Below, piece after piece: positions 27,372 through 36,433 of a stretch of 64,000 nucleotides of DNA (its first letter is position 1; each line of letters opens with the position of its first letter). The notes below the pieces were generated by a model. The model was not told the DNA's origin. It ran no database searches and was given only the letters and a program-made list of their open reading frames with translations. The DNA comes from Gemmatimonadota bacterium. Lineage in GTDB: Bacteria > Gemmatimonadota > Gemmatimonadetes > Longimicrobiales > Longimicrobiaceae. Both the position numbers and the translations under genes were made by a program. The DNA lies in contig JAIRKD010000061.1 of NCBI GenBank assembly GCA_031260285.1, positions 1-64,000 of the forward strand, written 5' to 3'.

Positions 27372-29450
27372 GGCCCGGGCTTCGCGCGTTACCCGGCCAG
27401 CGGCCAGAGCTCCACCGGAACGCACTACCAGCAGGTTCGCGGGAAGCGCCCGGGCGAACTCGTCGGAGTGGAGCCCGAAGCGGGAAGGTTCTGTCTCCCG
27501 GAGCCGGTTGGTGCTCACAATTGTAAGGTTGTAATCCCCCTCCACCGCCTGGTTGACGATGGTTTCCAGCGGAGTCTCGCTGACCACCGTCTCCCAGAGG
27601 AGCCCCTCCATGCCAGCCGCGGGCCGGGCCACCGGAGCTTCTTCCTCTGAAGAGAGCACCTGGAGAACAGTGACGACCGCCCCCGTGTTGGTGGCGATCC
27701 GGCGCGCCAGCTCAAGGACGGTTCCGTCCGTCTCCGGGTTGATGAAGAGTGCCAGAACCCGGCGCCAGGGCTCCGCGTCTCTCTGGACAAACACCGCCAC
27801 GTCTCCCGGTCCCCGGCGGAGCACTTCCCCCACGGTTCCACTCAGGATGCTCCGCCCCACAATCGGCTTGTGCCAGCCCATGAGGACGAGGTCCGCGCCG
27901 CGGGTGTACGCCTCGGAGAGGAGGTCACGTGACACATCATGGGTGAGGAACGAGAGCGGACGGGCCGTCAGGTTCCGTTCTTTTGCCCGGCTGAGCAGCG
28001 GAAGCAGAACCTCATCCCGGGAGGGGATCCGGCCCGGATCAACCCGGGTGAGAGATCCATCCGAGGTCCGTTCCAGGTGCAGCGCGAAGAAGCGCGGCTT
28101 CCGGCCCGCGGGCGCCAGTGCAGCGGCGGCCTCCAGGAGCCCTGGCCCCGACGCGGGAAGCGAGACGGGAAGCAGGACAGTGAACTCCCGCTCCTCATCC
28201 ACCGCTGCCTCGGCTACCGACTGCTCACGGAAGAGTCGGGCAGGGTAGAGCCATTCGAGGATCGGGGTGGTCATGAAGGTGGTGATCAGCGCCATGAACA
28301 CCATCATCGTATAGACGGCGGGTGAGATCACCCCCAGATCATGTCCGATGCTCAGGATCACGAGCTCCATCAGCCCGCGGGTGTTCATGAGGATGCCCAC
28401 CGCCCCAGCCTCCCGCCAGCGCATCCCCATGATCCGCGCGGCGAGTGTGGAGCCCCCGAACTTGCCCGTAACCGCGACAAGCAGAATCAGTCCCGCATAA
28501 ATCAGCATCTCCCCGCCGGTCACCAGCCCGATGCTTGTACGGAGCCCGGTGAGCGCGAAGAAAAGCGGGAGCAGCAGCACCACCGTCAGATCTTCGAGTC
28601 TCTTCGTCACATCATGAACGAAGCCCTGCTCCTTGGGCATCACCGTGCCCAGCGCAAACGCTCCGAACAGCGCGTGGATCCCCAGCCATTCCGTTGTCCA
28701 GGCGGAGGCGAGCAGAAGGAAGAGGACAATCGCGACCATGTCCTGTGTGAGCTGGCCGCGGTTATGGTAGAACGACTCCAGCCAGCGGAGCGCGCGACGG
28801 ACCACAAAGACCATGACCGCGATGTAGGCCATCGTTCCCGCCATCGTCAGCCAGAGCGGGACCTCCACGGCATCCGCGCGGACAATCGCGATCACCACCG
28901 CCAGAATGGTCCAGGCGGTTACATCGTCCACAGCCGAGCAGGCGATCGCCACCGTGCCGACCCGGGAGCGGAGCAGGTTCCGCTCGGTCAGGATCCGGGC
29001 GAGAACAGGGAAGGCGGTTACGCTCATCGCCGCGCCCATGAAGAGCGCAAAGCCAGTGAACGAGACGTCACTTTCCGAGAGACGCGGATAGAGATAGAGC
29101 GCCAGCAGCGAGCCCAGAACAAAGGGCGTGACAATACTGACGTGGCTGATGACGATGGCGGCCTGGCCCCGCCCGCGGATCAGACGCGGGTTGAACTCCA
29201 GCCCGACCAGGAACATGAAGACCAGCAGGCCGACCTGGCTCAGCGAGTTCAGGTAGCCGAGGCTTTCGGGGGGGAAGAGCCGTGCGGAGATATCCGGCGC
29301 AACCCAGCCGAGCAGCGACGGCCCGAGCAGGATTCCCGCGACCATCTCTCCCACCACCTGCGGCTGCTGGATCGCACGGAAGAGCCAGCCGACAATCCGC
29401 GCCACCAGCAGGATGACCGCGATCTGGACAATCAGGATCAGCAGCGACAT
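27363..29450 (-). CDS. CPA2-family Na+(K+)/H+ antiporter with C-terminal universal-stress-like domains
   Basis: A 695-residue protein. The first 410 or so residues form about 12 hydrophobic spans with the CPA2 features: an N-terminal VGEMVAGILLGPSLLGW, then CSAVDDVTAWTILAV containing the ion-binding Asp pair, and MNTRGLMELVILSIG. The C-terminal 280 residues are soluble and look like two USP-type folds (REFTVLLPVSLPASGPGLLEAA; SRDLLSEAYTRGADLVLMGWHKPIVGRSILSGTVGEVLRR). They probably sense nucleotides. It likely exchanges protons for Na+ or K+. The stop overlaps the convergent dehydrogenase stop by 9 bases. Confidence 0.9.
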   Translation of the reverse strand: MSLLILIVQIAVILLVARIVGWLFRAIQQPQVVGEMVAGILLGPSLLGWVAPDISARLFPPESLGYLNSLSQVGLLVFMFLVGLEFNPRLIRGRGQAAIVISHVSIVTPFVLGSLLALYLYPRLSESDVSFTGFALFMGAAMSVTAFPVLARILTERNLLRSRVGTVAIACSAVDDVTAWTILAVVIAIVRADAVEVPLWLTMAGTMAYIAVMVFVVRRALRWLESFYHNRGQLTQDMVAIVLFLLLASAWTTEWLGIHALFGAFALGTVMPKEQGFVHDVTKRLEDLTVVLLLPLFFALTGLRTSIGLVTGGEMLIYAGLILLVAVTGKFGGSTLAARIMGMRWREAGAVGILMNTRGLMELVILSIGHDLGVISPAVYTMMVFMALITTFMTTPILEWLYPARLFREQSVAEAAVDEEREFTVLLPVSLPASGPGLLEAAAALAPAGRKPRFFALHLERTSDGSLTRVDPGRIPSRDEVLLPLLSRAKERNLTARPLSFLTHDVSRDLLSEAYTRGADLVLMGWHKPIVGRSILSGTVGEVLRRGPGDVAVFVQRDAEPWRRVLALFINPETDGTVLELARRIATNTGAVVTVLQVLSSEEEAPVARPAAGMEGLLWETVVSETPLETIVNQAVEGDYNLTIVSTNRLRETEPSRFGLHSDEFARALPANLLVVRSGGALAAGRVTREARASA

Positions 29451-29493
29451 CAGGCTTCCCTCCGCCGATGGAACCCCGACAGATGTGTCCGTG

Positions 29494-29961
29494 TCATCGG
29501 GCGTTTCCTCCCGACAGCCGGACCGCGGTGAAGTTCATCGGTTCACACTCCGGACAGTCCTCCCGGGAGATTCTGCCCTCCATCCTCTCCTGGCCCATCG
29601 GGCCGAAGATCTCCCCGTTCAGCGTCAGCTCACACCCCTCGGAAGGGGATTTCCCCGTGCTCGAACCGGTGGCGTGGACGGAGTTCCCGGAAAGCAGAAG
29701 CGCCAGCCGGATCGGGGGATTCCCGGCCAGCGTCACCTCTGCGTGAGGCCCCGACTGGGAGAGGCGCATCTGCGAAGTTCCTGCGGGAGCGAGACCGGAG
29801 CATGGGCCCAGAAGCGCTGTGGATCCGGATGAGGAAATGAGCAGCTCCCAGCTCCCGCCGATGGATCGGGGTGGAACGAGGCGCTGACCGATGTGAAGAA
29901 TCCCGATCAGGGCGAGGAAGGGAAGGCCCACAAGAAGCACGTAGAGGCCGAAGGACTTCAT
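29494..29961 (-). CDS. Hypothetical membrane-anchored protein upstream of the antiporter
   Basis: 155 residues. A single N-terminal span (YVLLVGLPFLALIGILHI) is followed by a periplasmic Ser/Gly-rich part with GSWELLISSS, SGPHAEVTLAGNPPIRLALLL and the Cys-containing SREDCPECEPMNF. No family recognised. It lies 43 bp upstream of the antiporter in the same direction. Its ATG overlaps the stop of the small frame 29958-30218 (ATGA). Confidence 0.6.
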   Translation of the reverse strand: MKSFGLYVLLVGLPFLALIGILHIGQRLVPPRSIGGSWELLISSSGSTALLGPCSGLAPAGTSQMRLSQSGPHAEVTLAGNPPIRLALLLSGNSVHATGSSTGKSPSEGCELTLNGEIFGPMGQERMEGRISREDCPECEPMNFTAVRLSGGNAR

Positions 29962-30218
29962 CGGCTCCTCCCTTCAGACTCCACTTCCAGCCCCGGTTCC
30001 GCTTTGGGCTCCGGGCACGGAAGCTCCCATCCGGACTCCGGAAGAGTGGCGGTATGGCCCGGCAGGATCTGCTGACGGTTCACCCGGACCATGCTCAGCC
30101 GCAGGGTCCGGGAGGGGATCATGACGTTCATCCAGCGTTCTTCTTCCTGTATAGCCTGCGGGGTTAGCTGTCGGGTTAGGAGGAGGAAGTCTCCCTCCGG
30201 CAAGTGCACCGGATACAC
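29958..30218 (-). CDS. Possible small protein coupled to the 29494-29961 gene
   Basis: An 86-residue frame from GTG 30218 whose TGA overlaps the next ATG in an ATGA junction. That overlap is the main support. The sequence (LLLTRQLTPQAIQEEERWMNVMIPSRTLRLSMVRVNRQQIL) has no recognisable family, and the C-terminus is charged. It could be a chance frame. Confidence 0.35.
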   Translation of the reverse strand: MYPVHLPEGDFLLLTRQLTPQAIQEEERWMNVMIPSRTLRLSMVRVNRQQILPGHTATLPESGWELPCPEPKAEPGLEVESEGRSR

Positions 30219-30287
30219 CCCGGAACTCCTGGGTCCCCCGCCGTACGGCTCCGCTGTCCGTACGTTCGGCGATTAATTGTTTCTCCA

Positions 30288-30427
30288 TTTCTCCGGAGAA
30301 ATACACAATTCGATAAAGGCCACGGTAAGCCTTGAAGGCCTCCGGAGTCAAGGCAGGTGACCGGGCCACGCCGGGTTTATGTTGTGTTTATAAGAATCTT
30401 ATCCCAGTTTATCAAAAATTGATAAAC
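30288..30427. promoter_or_regulatory. Palindrome-rich AT-rich control region of the AAA-type ATPase gene
   Basis: Three palindromes precede the ATPase gene. TTTCTCCGGAGAAA at 30288-30301 lies at the left of the region. ATAAGAATCTTAT (6-bp arms around one base) is at 30390-30402. GTTTATCAA-AAA-TTGATAAAC (perfect 9-bp arms) is at 30407-30427. The last two sit 20-57 bp before the start, where a repressor dimer or the ATPase itself might bind. The local AT content is clearly above that of the neighbours. Confidence 0.6.
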
Positions 30428-30446
30428 CCGCATAAGTTTTTTATAA

Positions 30447-31652
30447 ATGGACCCTCGACGTAATCCATACTCTCCCGGAGCCGGTACTCCGCCGCCTGAG
30501 CTGGCGGGTCGTGATGATCTGATTCAGCGAGCCGCGGTCGCCCTGGATCGTATTCGCGACGGGCGTTCCGCTCGCAGCTTTATTCTCTATGGTCTGCGGG
30601 GAGTAGGTAAAACAGTCCTGTTGAATCGCATTCGGTCTGATGCGGAAGCCCGGGGTTTTGCCGTGGTAGGAGTAGAGGCGCCGGAGGGCCGCTCTCTTCC
30701 AGGTCTTCTGGTTCCAGCTCTTCGTTCAACTCTTATCAAACTGGATCGAGGAGAAGGCGCCCGGGTTGCGATCAGGAAAGCACAGGGTGCTTTGGCGAGT
30801 TTTGCCGAGGGACTTAAAGTCCGGTTTCATGATATTGAATTCGGTTGGGATTCCAATCCGGAGAAAGGCGTCGCGGACAGCGGCGATCTGGATCATGATC
30901 TTACAGATCTTGTAGCAGCGATCGGCGCGGCGGCGGCGGACCGAAAGACGGCGGTTGTTCTGTTTATCGACGAGCTTCAGTACGTGGAAGAAAAGCAATT
31001 GGGATCTCTGATCATGGCATTGCATAGTGCAAGTCAGAATCAGCTTCCTGTTACCATGATGGCGGCGGGTCTTCCACAGCTGGTTGGGCAGAGTGGTCGT
31101 GCAAAAAGCTATGCCGAACGGTTATTCGAATTTGTGCCGATCGACCGTCTGAATGAACAATCTGCACGGGATGCCCTGACCATTCCCGCCCGGGTGGAAG
31201 GCGCCGCTTTTACAGATGCCGCAATTACCGAGATCCTTCGACAGACTCTTGGATATCCCTACTTTCTGCAGGAATGGGGAAAACACAGCTGGGATGTCGC
31301 GGATTCTTCCCCAATCGAGGAGAATGATGCGAAAGAAGCCACTTCGCGGGCGCTTGCTGACCTGGATGCAAGTTTCTTCCGGGTTCGCTTTGATCGTCTG
31401 ACACGCACTGAGCAACGCTATATGCGGGCAATGGCGGAACTCGGACCGGGACCTCACCGATCAGGTACTGTCGCGAAGAAGCTCGGAAAGAGTGTCACGG
31501 AGGTAGCTCCGGTTCGCAATGCGCTCATACTCAAGGGGATGCTCTACAGCCCCAGTCACGGGGATACAGCTTTTACGGTTCCTCTTTTTGACGGTTTCAT
31601 GAAAAGGATCATGCCCGCACCCGGCAGCGGTTCGGGGGCCCGGGAGGACTGA
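30447..31652 (+). CDS. AAA-type ATPase with C-terminal winged-helix region (Orc1/Cdc6-like/AAA_16 group)
   Basis: A 401-residue protein. It has Walker A LYGLRGVGKTVLLNR and Walker B VVLFIDELQYVEEKQLG, then sensor-like VTMMAAGLPQLVGQSG, with YFLQEWGKHSWDVA after the ATPase core. The end is a helix-turn-helix-like module (YMRAMAELGPGPHRSGTVAKKLGKSVTEVAPVRNALILKGMLYSP). Such stand-alone ATPases resemble archaeal Orc1-like or STAND-type regulators. Codon use is noticeably more A/T-rich than the flanking genes and the upstream region is AT-rich, suggesting transfer. Partner genes are not evident. Confidence 0.8.
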   Translation: MDPRRNPYSPGAGTPPPELAGRDDLIQRAAVALDRIRDGRSARSFILYGLRGVGKTVLLNRIRSDAEARGFAVVGVEAPEGRSLPGLLVPALRSTLIKLDRGEGARVAIRKAQGALASFAEGLKVRFHDIEFGWDSNPEKGVADSGDLDHDLTDLVAAIGAAAADRKTAVVLFIDELQYVEEKQLGSLIMALHSASQNQLPVTMMAAGLPQLVGQSGRAKSYAERLFEFVPIDRLNEQSARDALTIPARVEGAAFTDAAITEILRQTLGYPYFLQEWGKHSWDVADSSPIEENDAKEATSRALADLDASFFRVRFDRLTRTEQRYMRAMAELGPGPHRSGTVAKKLGKSVTEVAPVRNALILKGMLYSPSHGDTAFTVPLFDGFMKRIMPAPGSGSGARED

Positions 31653-31823
31653 CCTCCATCTGGAGCGGAGTGATGACCCGGCCATCGCCGGAGCTCCGCT
31701 TTTCTCCTCGTCCGGGCCGCTGGCGCCTTCCATGCCGGACCGGATTGTGGCGGCAGGCGATTCCGGCGATATTCGGCGTCCGGCGGCGGCGTGCCGCAAA
31801 CACTATTGACGGAGATATACCAC

Positions 31824-32597
31824 GTGAGCGGTATGGCGGACGGGCGGAGCGGGCGGCGGACTTCCGGAAACGTCCGGCGGTCCGGTGGTTCCCGGTCGAA
31901 TAACTCTGAGGCGTTCGAGTGGGTGAAGTCCTTCGGGATCGCGGTTCTCCTCTTCTTCGCTATTCGTACCTTCATCATTCAGGCGTATACCATCCCTTCG
32001 GGGAGCATGGAGAACACCCTGCTCATCGGGGACTACCTGATGGCGAATAACGCGATCTTCGGCGCGTACATTCCCTTCACCAGCATTCAGGCTCCCGCGA
32101 TCCGCGATCCGGTTCACGGCGACGTGGTGGTCTTCCGGCCGACCTACAACGTTCCGGTCATCGATGTGGTGAAACGTGTGATCGGCACGCCGGGGGATAC
32201 AATCGAGATGAGGGACCGGGTGGTCTACCGGAACGGAGACCGTCTCGACGAACCCTATACCGAGCCGACCTATGGTCCGGACAAGCCCATCCAGCGGTAC
32301 GGGCCGGACGGCTACGACTGGCATCTGCGGGCGCTGACGGGAGATGTGGATCCCACAACCTATGCGCCGACCCGTGATACCTGGGGGCCGCTGGTCGTTC
32401 CGGCGGGTCACTACATGCTTCTGGGTGACAACCGCGACCAGTCGCTGGACTCGCGTTACATGGGGTTCATTCCCCGGGATGTGATCCGGGGAAAGGCGCT
32501 GTTCATCTATTATTCGATTGATCCCGAGGTCAGCCGGCCGTTTCCCCGGTTCCTTACGGCGGTGCGCTGGGGGCGGATCGGGTCGTTGATCCGGTAG
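31824..32597 (+). CDS. lepB: Signal peptidase I
   Basis: 257 residues from GTG 31824 (GGAG 9 bases upstream; ATG 31833 is an alternative). An anchor segment (FGIAVLLFFAIRTFIIQ) precedes the catalytic-Ser box IPSGSMENTLL. The catalytic-Lys box is DVVKRVIGTPGD, and the C-terminal signature is LLGDNRDQSLDSRYMGF. It cleaves signal peptides of secreted proteins at the membrane. A roughly 60-residue insertion between KRVIG and GDNRD (RYGPDGYDWHLRALTGDVDP) is common in some phyla. Confidence 0.95.
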   Translation: MSGMADGRSGRRTSGNVRRSGGSRSNNSEAFEWVKSFGIAVLLFFAIRTFIIQAYTIPSGSMENTLLIGDYLMANNAIFGAYIPFTSIQAPAIRDPVHGDVVVFRPTYNVPVIDVVKRVIGTPGDTIEMRDRVVYRNGDRLDEPYTEPTYGPDKPIQRYGPDGYDWHLRALTGDVDPTTYAPTRDTWGPLVVPAGHYMLLGDNRDQSLDSRYMGFIPRDVIRGKALFIYYSIDPEVSRPFPRFLTAVRWGRIGSLIR

Positions 32598-32699
32598 TTG
32601 CTGATCCGGTAGCTGGAGGGGGTGTGACCAGCCGCACTCCGGCGGAAACCGGGAGGCTGAAGGGGGAAGGGTTCCCGTTGTGACCTTTCCCCCACCTGA

Positions 32700-33458
32700 T
32701 CAGCTCCGCAGCGCCTGCAGATACTCCCGGACCCGCCGGGCGTTCGAACCCCGATCTCCCTCACCGATCCGTGAAGCAGATCGCACATCCACCACCGTGC
32801 GCTCCTCAAGCGGCGTAAGCCGGATCACGACGTCCTCCGGGAGCCCGAACCAGAAAGTCCGGTCTGTCGCCTCGATGCGGCCCGTTGCTTCATCCGCCTG
32901 CACGATCCGCCATCCGCTGCGCTCCGCCACTTCTCTCGCCCGCTGGAAGGCCGCATTTACGGACAGATCAATGATTACAGGACGGATATCGGGATAGGCC
33001 TCGTTCTGCAGCCGCGCAACGTCAACTCCCCCGTAAGTCGCAGCGTTGGAATCACTTCCCCGTCGTTCCAGAACTGCTTCAAACGCCGGTGGGTTCTGGA
33101 TATCGGTGGTGATATCGTGGATGAGCGGGGTGTTGGCACCGTTCCGGCTCACGCGCAGAGGCACGATGACCAGGATCAGGCTTGCCAGGAGCGCCAGCAG
33201 CGCGAGTGGCGGACCCTGCCAGGCCAGGCCCCTTCCGCGGATCTGGTAGATCACCCACCCCGCAAGCACACCCGTGATCACACTCAGCCAGACCGAGGTG
33301 CGCAGCATCCCGACCCCTCGGGGGAACCCCCACAACCCCCAGCGCGTACCGAGCATCGCGACAATCGCGATGAACCAGGCCAGAGCTGTCAGACCGAGCG
33401 TCAGGAGCAGCAGGCGGGGAGGCTCCCGATCACGGGTAAGATGTACGTCTTCGCTCAT
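32700..33458 (-). CDS. DUF1499-family membrane protein
   Basis: About 252 residues from ATG 33458. Three hydrophobic spans (LLLTLGLTALAWFIAIVAML; TSVWLSVITGVLAGWVIYQI; PLALLALLASLILVIVPL) precede the soluble DUF1499 domain, which begins HDITTDIQNPPAFEAV. That domain includes AFQRAREVAERSGWRIVQADEATGRIEATDRTFWFGLPEDVVIRL. The function is unknown; the family is widely found in bacteria and plastids. The frame is open to 33587, but the added residues lack family character. Confidence 0.85.
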   Translation of the reverse strand: MSEDVHLTRDREPPRLLLLTLGLTALAWFIAIVAMLGTRWGLWGFPRGVGMLRTSVWLSVITGVLAGWVIYQIRGRGLAWQGPPLALLALLASLILVIVPLRVSRNGANTPLIHDITTDIQNPPAFEAVLERRGSDSNAATYGGVDVARLQNEAYPDIRPVIIDLSVNAAFQRAREVAERSGWRIVQADEATGRIEATDRTFWFGLPEDVVIRLTPLEERTVVDVRSASRIGEGDRGSNARRVREYLQALRS

Positions 33459-33771
33459 TAATCTGGATCGTTTGTAAGGGTGAAGATATCCCTGCTCTGA
33501 AGAAAGCGGATTGTCTCCGCGATCATTCTTCCGACAGCCCCGCAGCCTGACTGCACGCCGGTACCAGGGATTCCTGATAGACTGCATTCCCCAGGCGTAC
33601 TACGTGTCGGGGACTCTCGTCTGGAGTGTGTCGCGGAAGAGGTTACATTCCTCCGGCGCGCCCGGAGTTTTGGCTTCCCATTCAGTGCCGACACACAAGC
33701 CTGTCCACTGAATATGCGTATACCGTTACGCATAACAGATCGTGGGTGAGAAGGGAAGGAGCAGAAGAAAA
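33459..33771. other. Divergent promoter interval, no gene seen
   Basis: 313 bp between the divergent DUF1499 and MoaB-like genes. It has AT-rich stretches near 33460-33500 and 33715-33740, plausible promoters. There is a strong GGAAGGAG ribosome site at about 33755-33762 for the rightward gene. No other features. Confidence 0.4.
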
Positions 33772-34281
33772 ATGACCACGGATTCCCATCAACAGGCTGC
33801 CTCCGGAACGCCCGTGACTGTCGCGATCATCACCGTCAGCGACACCCGTACACCGGAGACGGATCTGAACGGGCGTTACCTGCGGGAGAAGCTTGAAGCG
33901 GCGGGCCACACCGTTGGCATCCAGCGGATTGTGCCGGACGATCCGGAGCGGGTGGTCTCAGCGCTGGAAGAGGTAGTCGCGGATGGAACACACCGTGTCG
34001 CGCTCTTCAATGGCGGAACCGGTATCTCCAGTCGCGATAATACCTTTGATGCGCTTTCCGGAAAGTTCGAAAAGACGCTGCCGGGCTTCGGGGAGCTTTT
34101 CCGCATGCTGAGCTGGCGGCAGGTCGGATCCGCGGCGATGCTCTCCCGGGCGACTGCGGGGGTCTGTCACAACGTCTTTGTGGTCTCGATGCCCGGTTCG
34201 CCCAACGCTGTTCAGCTTGCCTGGGAAGAGCTGCTCGCCCCTGAACTCGCTCACCTGGCTTTCCATCTTACAACGCCCTGA
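33772..34281 (+). CDS. MoaB/MogA-family molybdopterin-binding protein
   Basis: 169 residues from ATG 33772. MoCF_biosynth pattern: VAIITVSDTRTPETDLNG at the N-terminus, then VALFNGGTGISSRDNTFDAL (molybdopterin-binding Gly-Gly-Thr-Gly) and VVSMPGSPNAVQLAWEELL at the C-terminus. Such proteins adenylylate molybdopterin or are MoaB paralogues. No other molybdenum-cofactor genes lie nearby. The stop overlaps the next start by one base (TGATG). Confidence 0.88.
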   Translation: MTTDSHQQAASGTPVTVAIITVSDTRTPETDLNGRYLREKLEAAGHTVGIQRIVPDDPERVVSALEEVVADGTHRVALFNGGTGISSRDNTFDALSGKFEKTLPGFGELFRMLSWRQVGSAAMLSRATAGVCHNVFVVSMPGSPNAVQLAWEELLAPELAHLAFHLTTP

Positions 34282-35618
34282 TGACTTCCGCTGAAGCGAC
34301 TCCCGGCCGTATGAACACTCCACACCGGGAGAGCTGGGCCCGGGATGCGGACTTCGAGATGATCCGTGATCCGCTTTGGAACACGATCCGGATCGATCCT
34401 CTCGCGCTCCGGATCATCGATACCCCGACCTTCCAACGGCTTCGTCATGTGCGACAGCTGGGGCACGCCTTCCTGGTCTACCCGGGGGCGACCCACACCC
34501 GTTTTGATCATGCGCTGGGGGTCTATCACCTCGCGCGCAGAACGATGCGGATGCTCGCCGAGCGGGGTGAGCTGCGTCATGTGGATCCGCTTGATCAGGA
34601 GCTGGTGCCTTACGCGGCTCTTCTGCACGATATCGGTCACTACCCGTTCTCCCATGCGCTGGAGGAGCTTGGCGCCGAGCATCTCGCGGATCATCATGAA
34701 GCGCTGACCGCCGGCTTCCTCCGCCAGCCTGAACTCGCCGCCATCCTCGCCGAGATCGCCCCCGACGCGGGGGACCGGATCGAGCGGATGGTACGCGGGC
34801 GCAGCAGCTCACCACTCACCGGACTGGTCGCCGGCAGTCTGGATCTGGACAAGATCGAGTACCTCAACCGCGACGCACTCTTCTGCGGCGTTCCCTACGG
34901 AACGGTGGACGTTGACCGGCTGATCCATGCGCTGGCGCTCCTTCCCGATCCGGATACCGGACGTCTGGAGATCGGGATCCACGAAAAAGGTCTTTCAGCG
35001 CTGGAGTCGCTGCTGTTCGCCAAGTACCAGATGTTCCGGAACGTCTACTGGCACCATGCCGTACGTGCCGCAACCGCGATGTTCAAGCGGACGATCCAGG
35101 ACGCGGTGGATGCGGGGCTGATCACTCCGCCTGAACTGATCGGCCGCACAGACGAGGGGTTGCTCTCGTTGCTGGAGTCACGGGCGATGGATTCGCGGTC
35201 GCCAGCGGCGGGGCGGGTGAGGGACCGGTGGATTCCGGCGCTCCGCTACCGTCGGCTCCCGAAACGCGCGGTTGAGATCTCGGGTGACCGGCTGCAGAAC
35301 TTCCCGCTGGGGGAATGGTTCTACTCCGACCCCGGTCTGCGGGCCCGGCTGGAGGATCAGCTGGCGATGGATATGGGTCTGCCGTCCGGGTCGGTGCTGC
35401 TGGACTACCCGGAGAAGCCGAGGATGATGGGGCTGGACCTTCTCCTCCTTCAGCGGTCGGGAGAAGTGAAGCGTCTGCCCGAGAGCGGGCGGTCAGGGCT
35501 GATTGATCTACCCCGGGTGGCGGATGGTCTCTACCACTCGGCCCGGGTGTTCCGGGTGTTCACCCTGGAACGGCGGGAGCTGGATGAGGCTGCTTTCCTC
35601 AACGTCCTCAGCCTTTAA
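34281..35618 (+). CDS. HD-superfamily phosphohydrolase (dGTPase-like, COG1078 type)
   Basis: A 445-residue protein. The HD metal motif is spread over RHVRQLGHAFLVYPGATHTRFDHALGV and YAALLHDIGHYPFSHALEE, with EHLADHHEALT and LDLDKIEYLNRDA as further family marks. Relatives hydrolyse dNTPs or other nucleotides. It is coupled to the MoaB-like gene by TGATG. The C-terminal 120 residues are typical of this subgroup. Confidence 0.88.
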   Translation: MTSAEATPGRMNTPHRESWARDADFEMIRDPLWNTIRIDPLALRIIDTPTFQRLRHVRQLGHAFLVYPGATHTRFDHALGVYHLARRTMRMLAERGELRHVDPLDQELVPYAALLHDIGHYPFSHALEELGAEHLADHHEALTAGFLRQPELAAILAEIAPDAGDRIERMVRGRSSSPLTGLVAGSLDLDKIEYLNRDALFCGVPYGTVDVDRLIHALALLPDPDTGRLEIGIHEKGLSALESLLFAKYQMFRNVYWHHAVRAATAMFKRTIQDAVDAGLITPPELIGRTDEGLLSLLESRAMDSRSPAAGRVRDRWIPALRYRRLPKRAVEISGDRLQNFPLGEWFYSDPGLRARLEDQLAMDMGLPSGSVLLDYPEKPRMMGLDLLLLQRSGEVKRLPESGRSGLIDLPRVADGLYHSARVFRVFTLERRELDEAAFLNVLSL

Positions 35619-35712
35619 CCCGCCGTTCTCCGGGATCGCATCACCTCGGGAGAGCGTCTGATATAACGACGCTCTTCGGGCTCAGCGGCGGCAGCGGAGT
35701 AACGCTGTTGTG

Positions 35713-36294
35713 TCACCCCGGGAAAGCGTCTGATAGTGCGGCGACCACCAGGTTGGTGGATTCCGTAAACAGCCGGGTGGCATGCTGATCCCCGGTCAGG
35801 GAGAGAACGAAGAACGCCACCGCCAGCACCACCAGGATCAGCAGAACCGCCACCCATACAGGAAGGCGGAAGCCCGGCGAGCGCTTTGCCGGAAGCGGAC
35901 TGACCAGCTGCGGAGCGCGCGGGGTTGCTTCAGGGGCGGGTACCGCAACAAACTCCGCCGGAGCGCTGGCCCGGAAGGTCAGACGCGCGGCGCCGAAGCG
36001 GACTTCAGCACCGTCCGGGAGTGTGGTCGGGACGTCTGCGACAAGACGGGTACCGTTGATGCTGGTTCCATTACGCGACCGCAGATCCGTCAGCCGCCAG
36101 CCCGCACCTTCGAGGTACTCAAGCCGGGCGTGTGTGGAGGAAACGGTTTCGTCCTCGATAACAATCGGGTTGCGCGGGCTCTGGCCAATGGTGGTCACAC
36201 CACCACGCACGGGAAATGATGAGGAGGGACTTCCTTCGATGCTTTCGAAAATCGCAACCACCCGTTCGGACGATCCGGCGGAATCTGCCATCAA
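35713..36294 (-). CDS. FHA-domain membrane protein
   Basis: A 193-residue protein. The FHA domain (residues ~25-105) has GVTTIGQSPRNPIVIEDETVSSTHARLEYLEG and WRLTDLRSRNGTSINGTRL, the phosphothreonine-binding GR/SxxH/NG pattern. A C-terminal span (VWVAVLLILVVLAVAFFVL) is followed by about 24 residues outside the membrane. It probably recruits a Ser/Thr-kinase substrate at the membrane; no kinase gene is visible in the window. Confidence 0.88.
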   Translation of the reverse strand: MMADSAGSSERVVAIFESIEGSPSSSFPVRGGVTTIGQSPRNPIVIEDETVSSTHARLEYLEGAGWRLTDLRSRNGTSINGTRLVADVPTTLPDGAEVRFGAARLTFRASAPAEFVAVPAPEATPRAPQLVSPLPAKRSPGFRLPVWVAVLLILVVLAVAFFVLSLTGDQHATRLFTESTNLVVAALSDAFPG

Positions 36295-36433
36295 TGCAAC
36301 TCTGTCTTTTCTCTTTGTGAAACTCTCAAGTCCAGAACAGGCAAGGTATTAATGGACTCCCGAGGGGTCAAGACAGAAAAGAAGCCGGAAATGGAAGTGG
36401 GTATCTGATCCATCTGAGTCATGGAGCTGTACT

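Noticed and set aside
28341..29531. Long plus-strand frame opposite the antiporter
   Set aside because: Complement of membrane-spanning coding sequence; His/Gln/Arg-rich nonsense.
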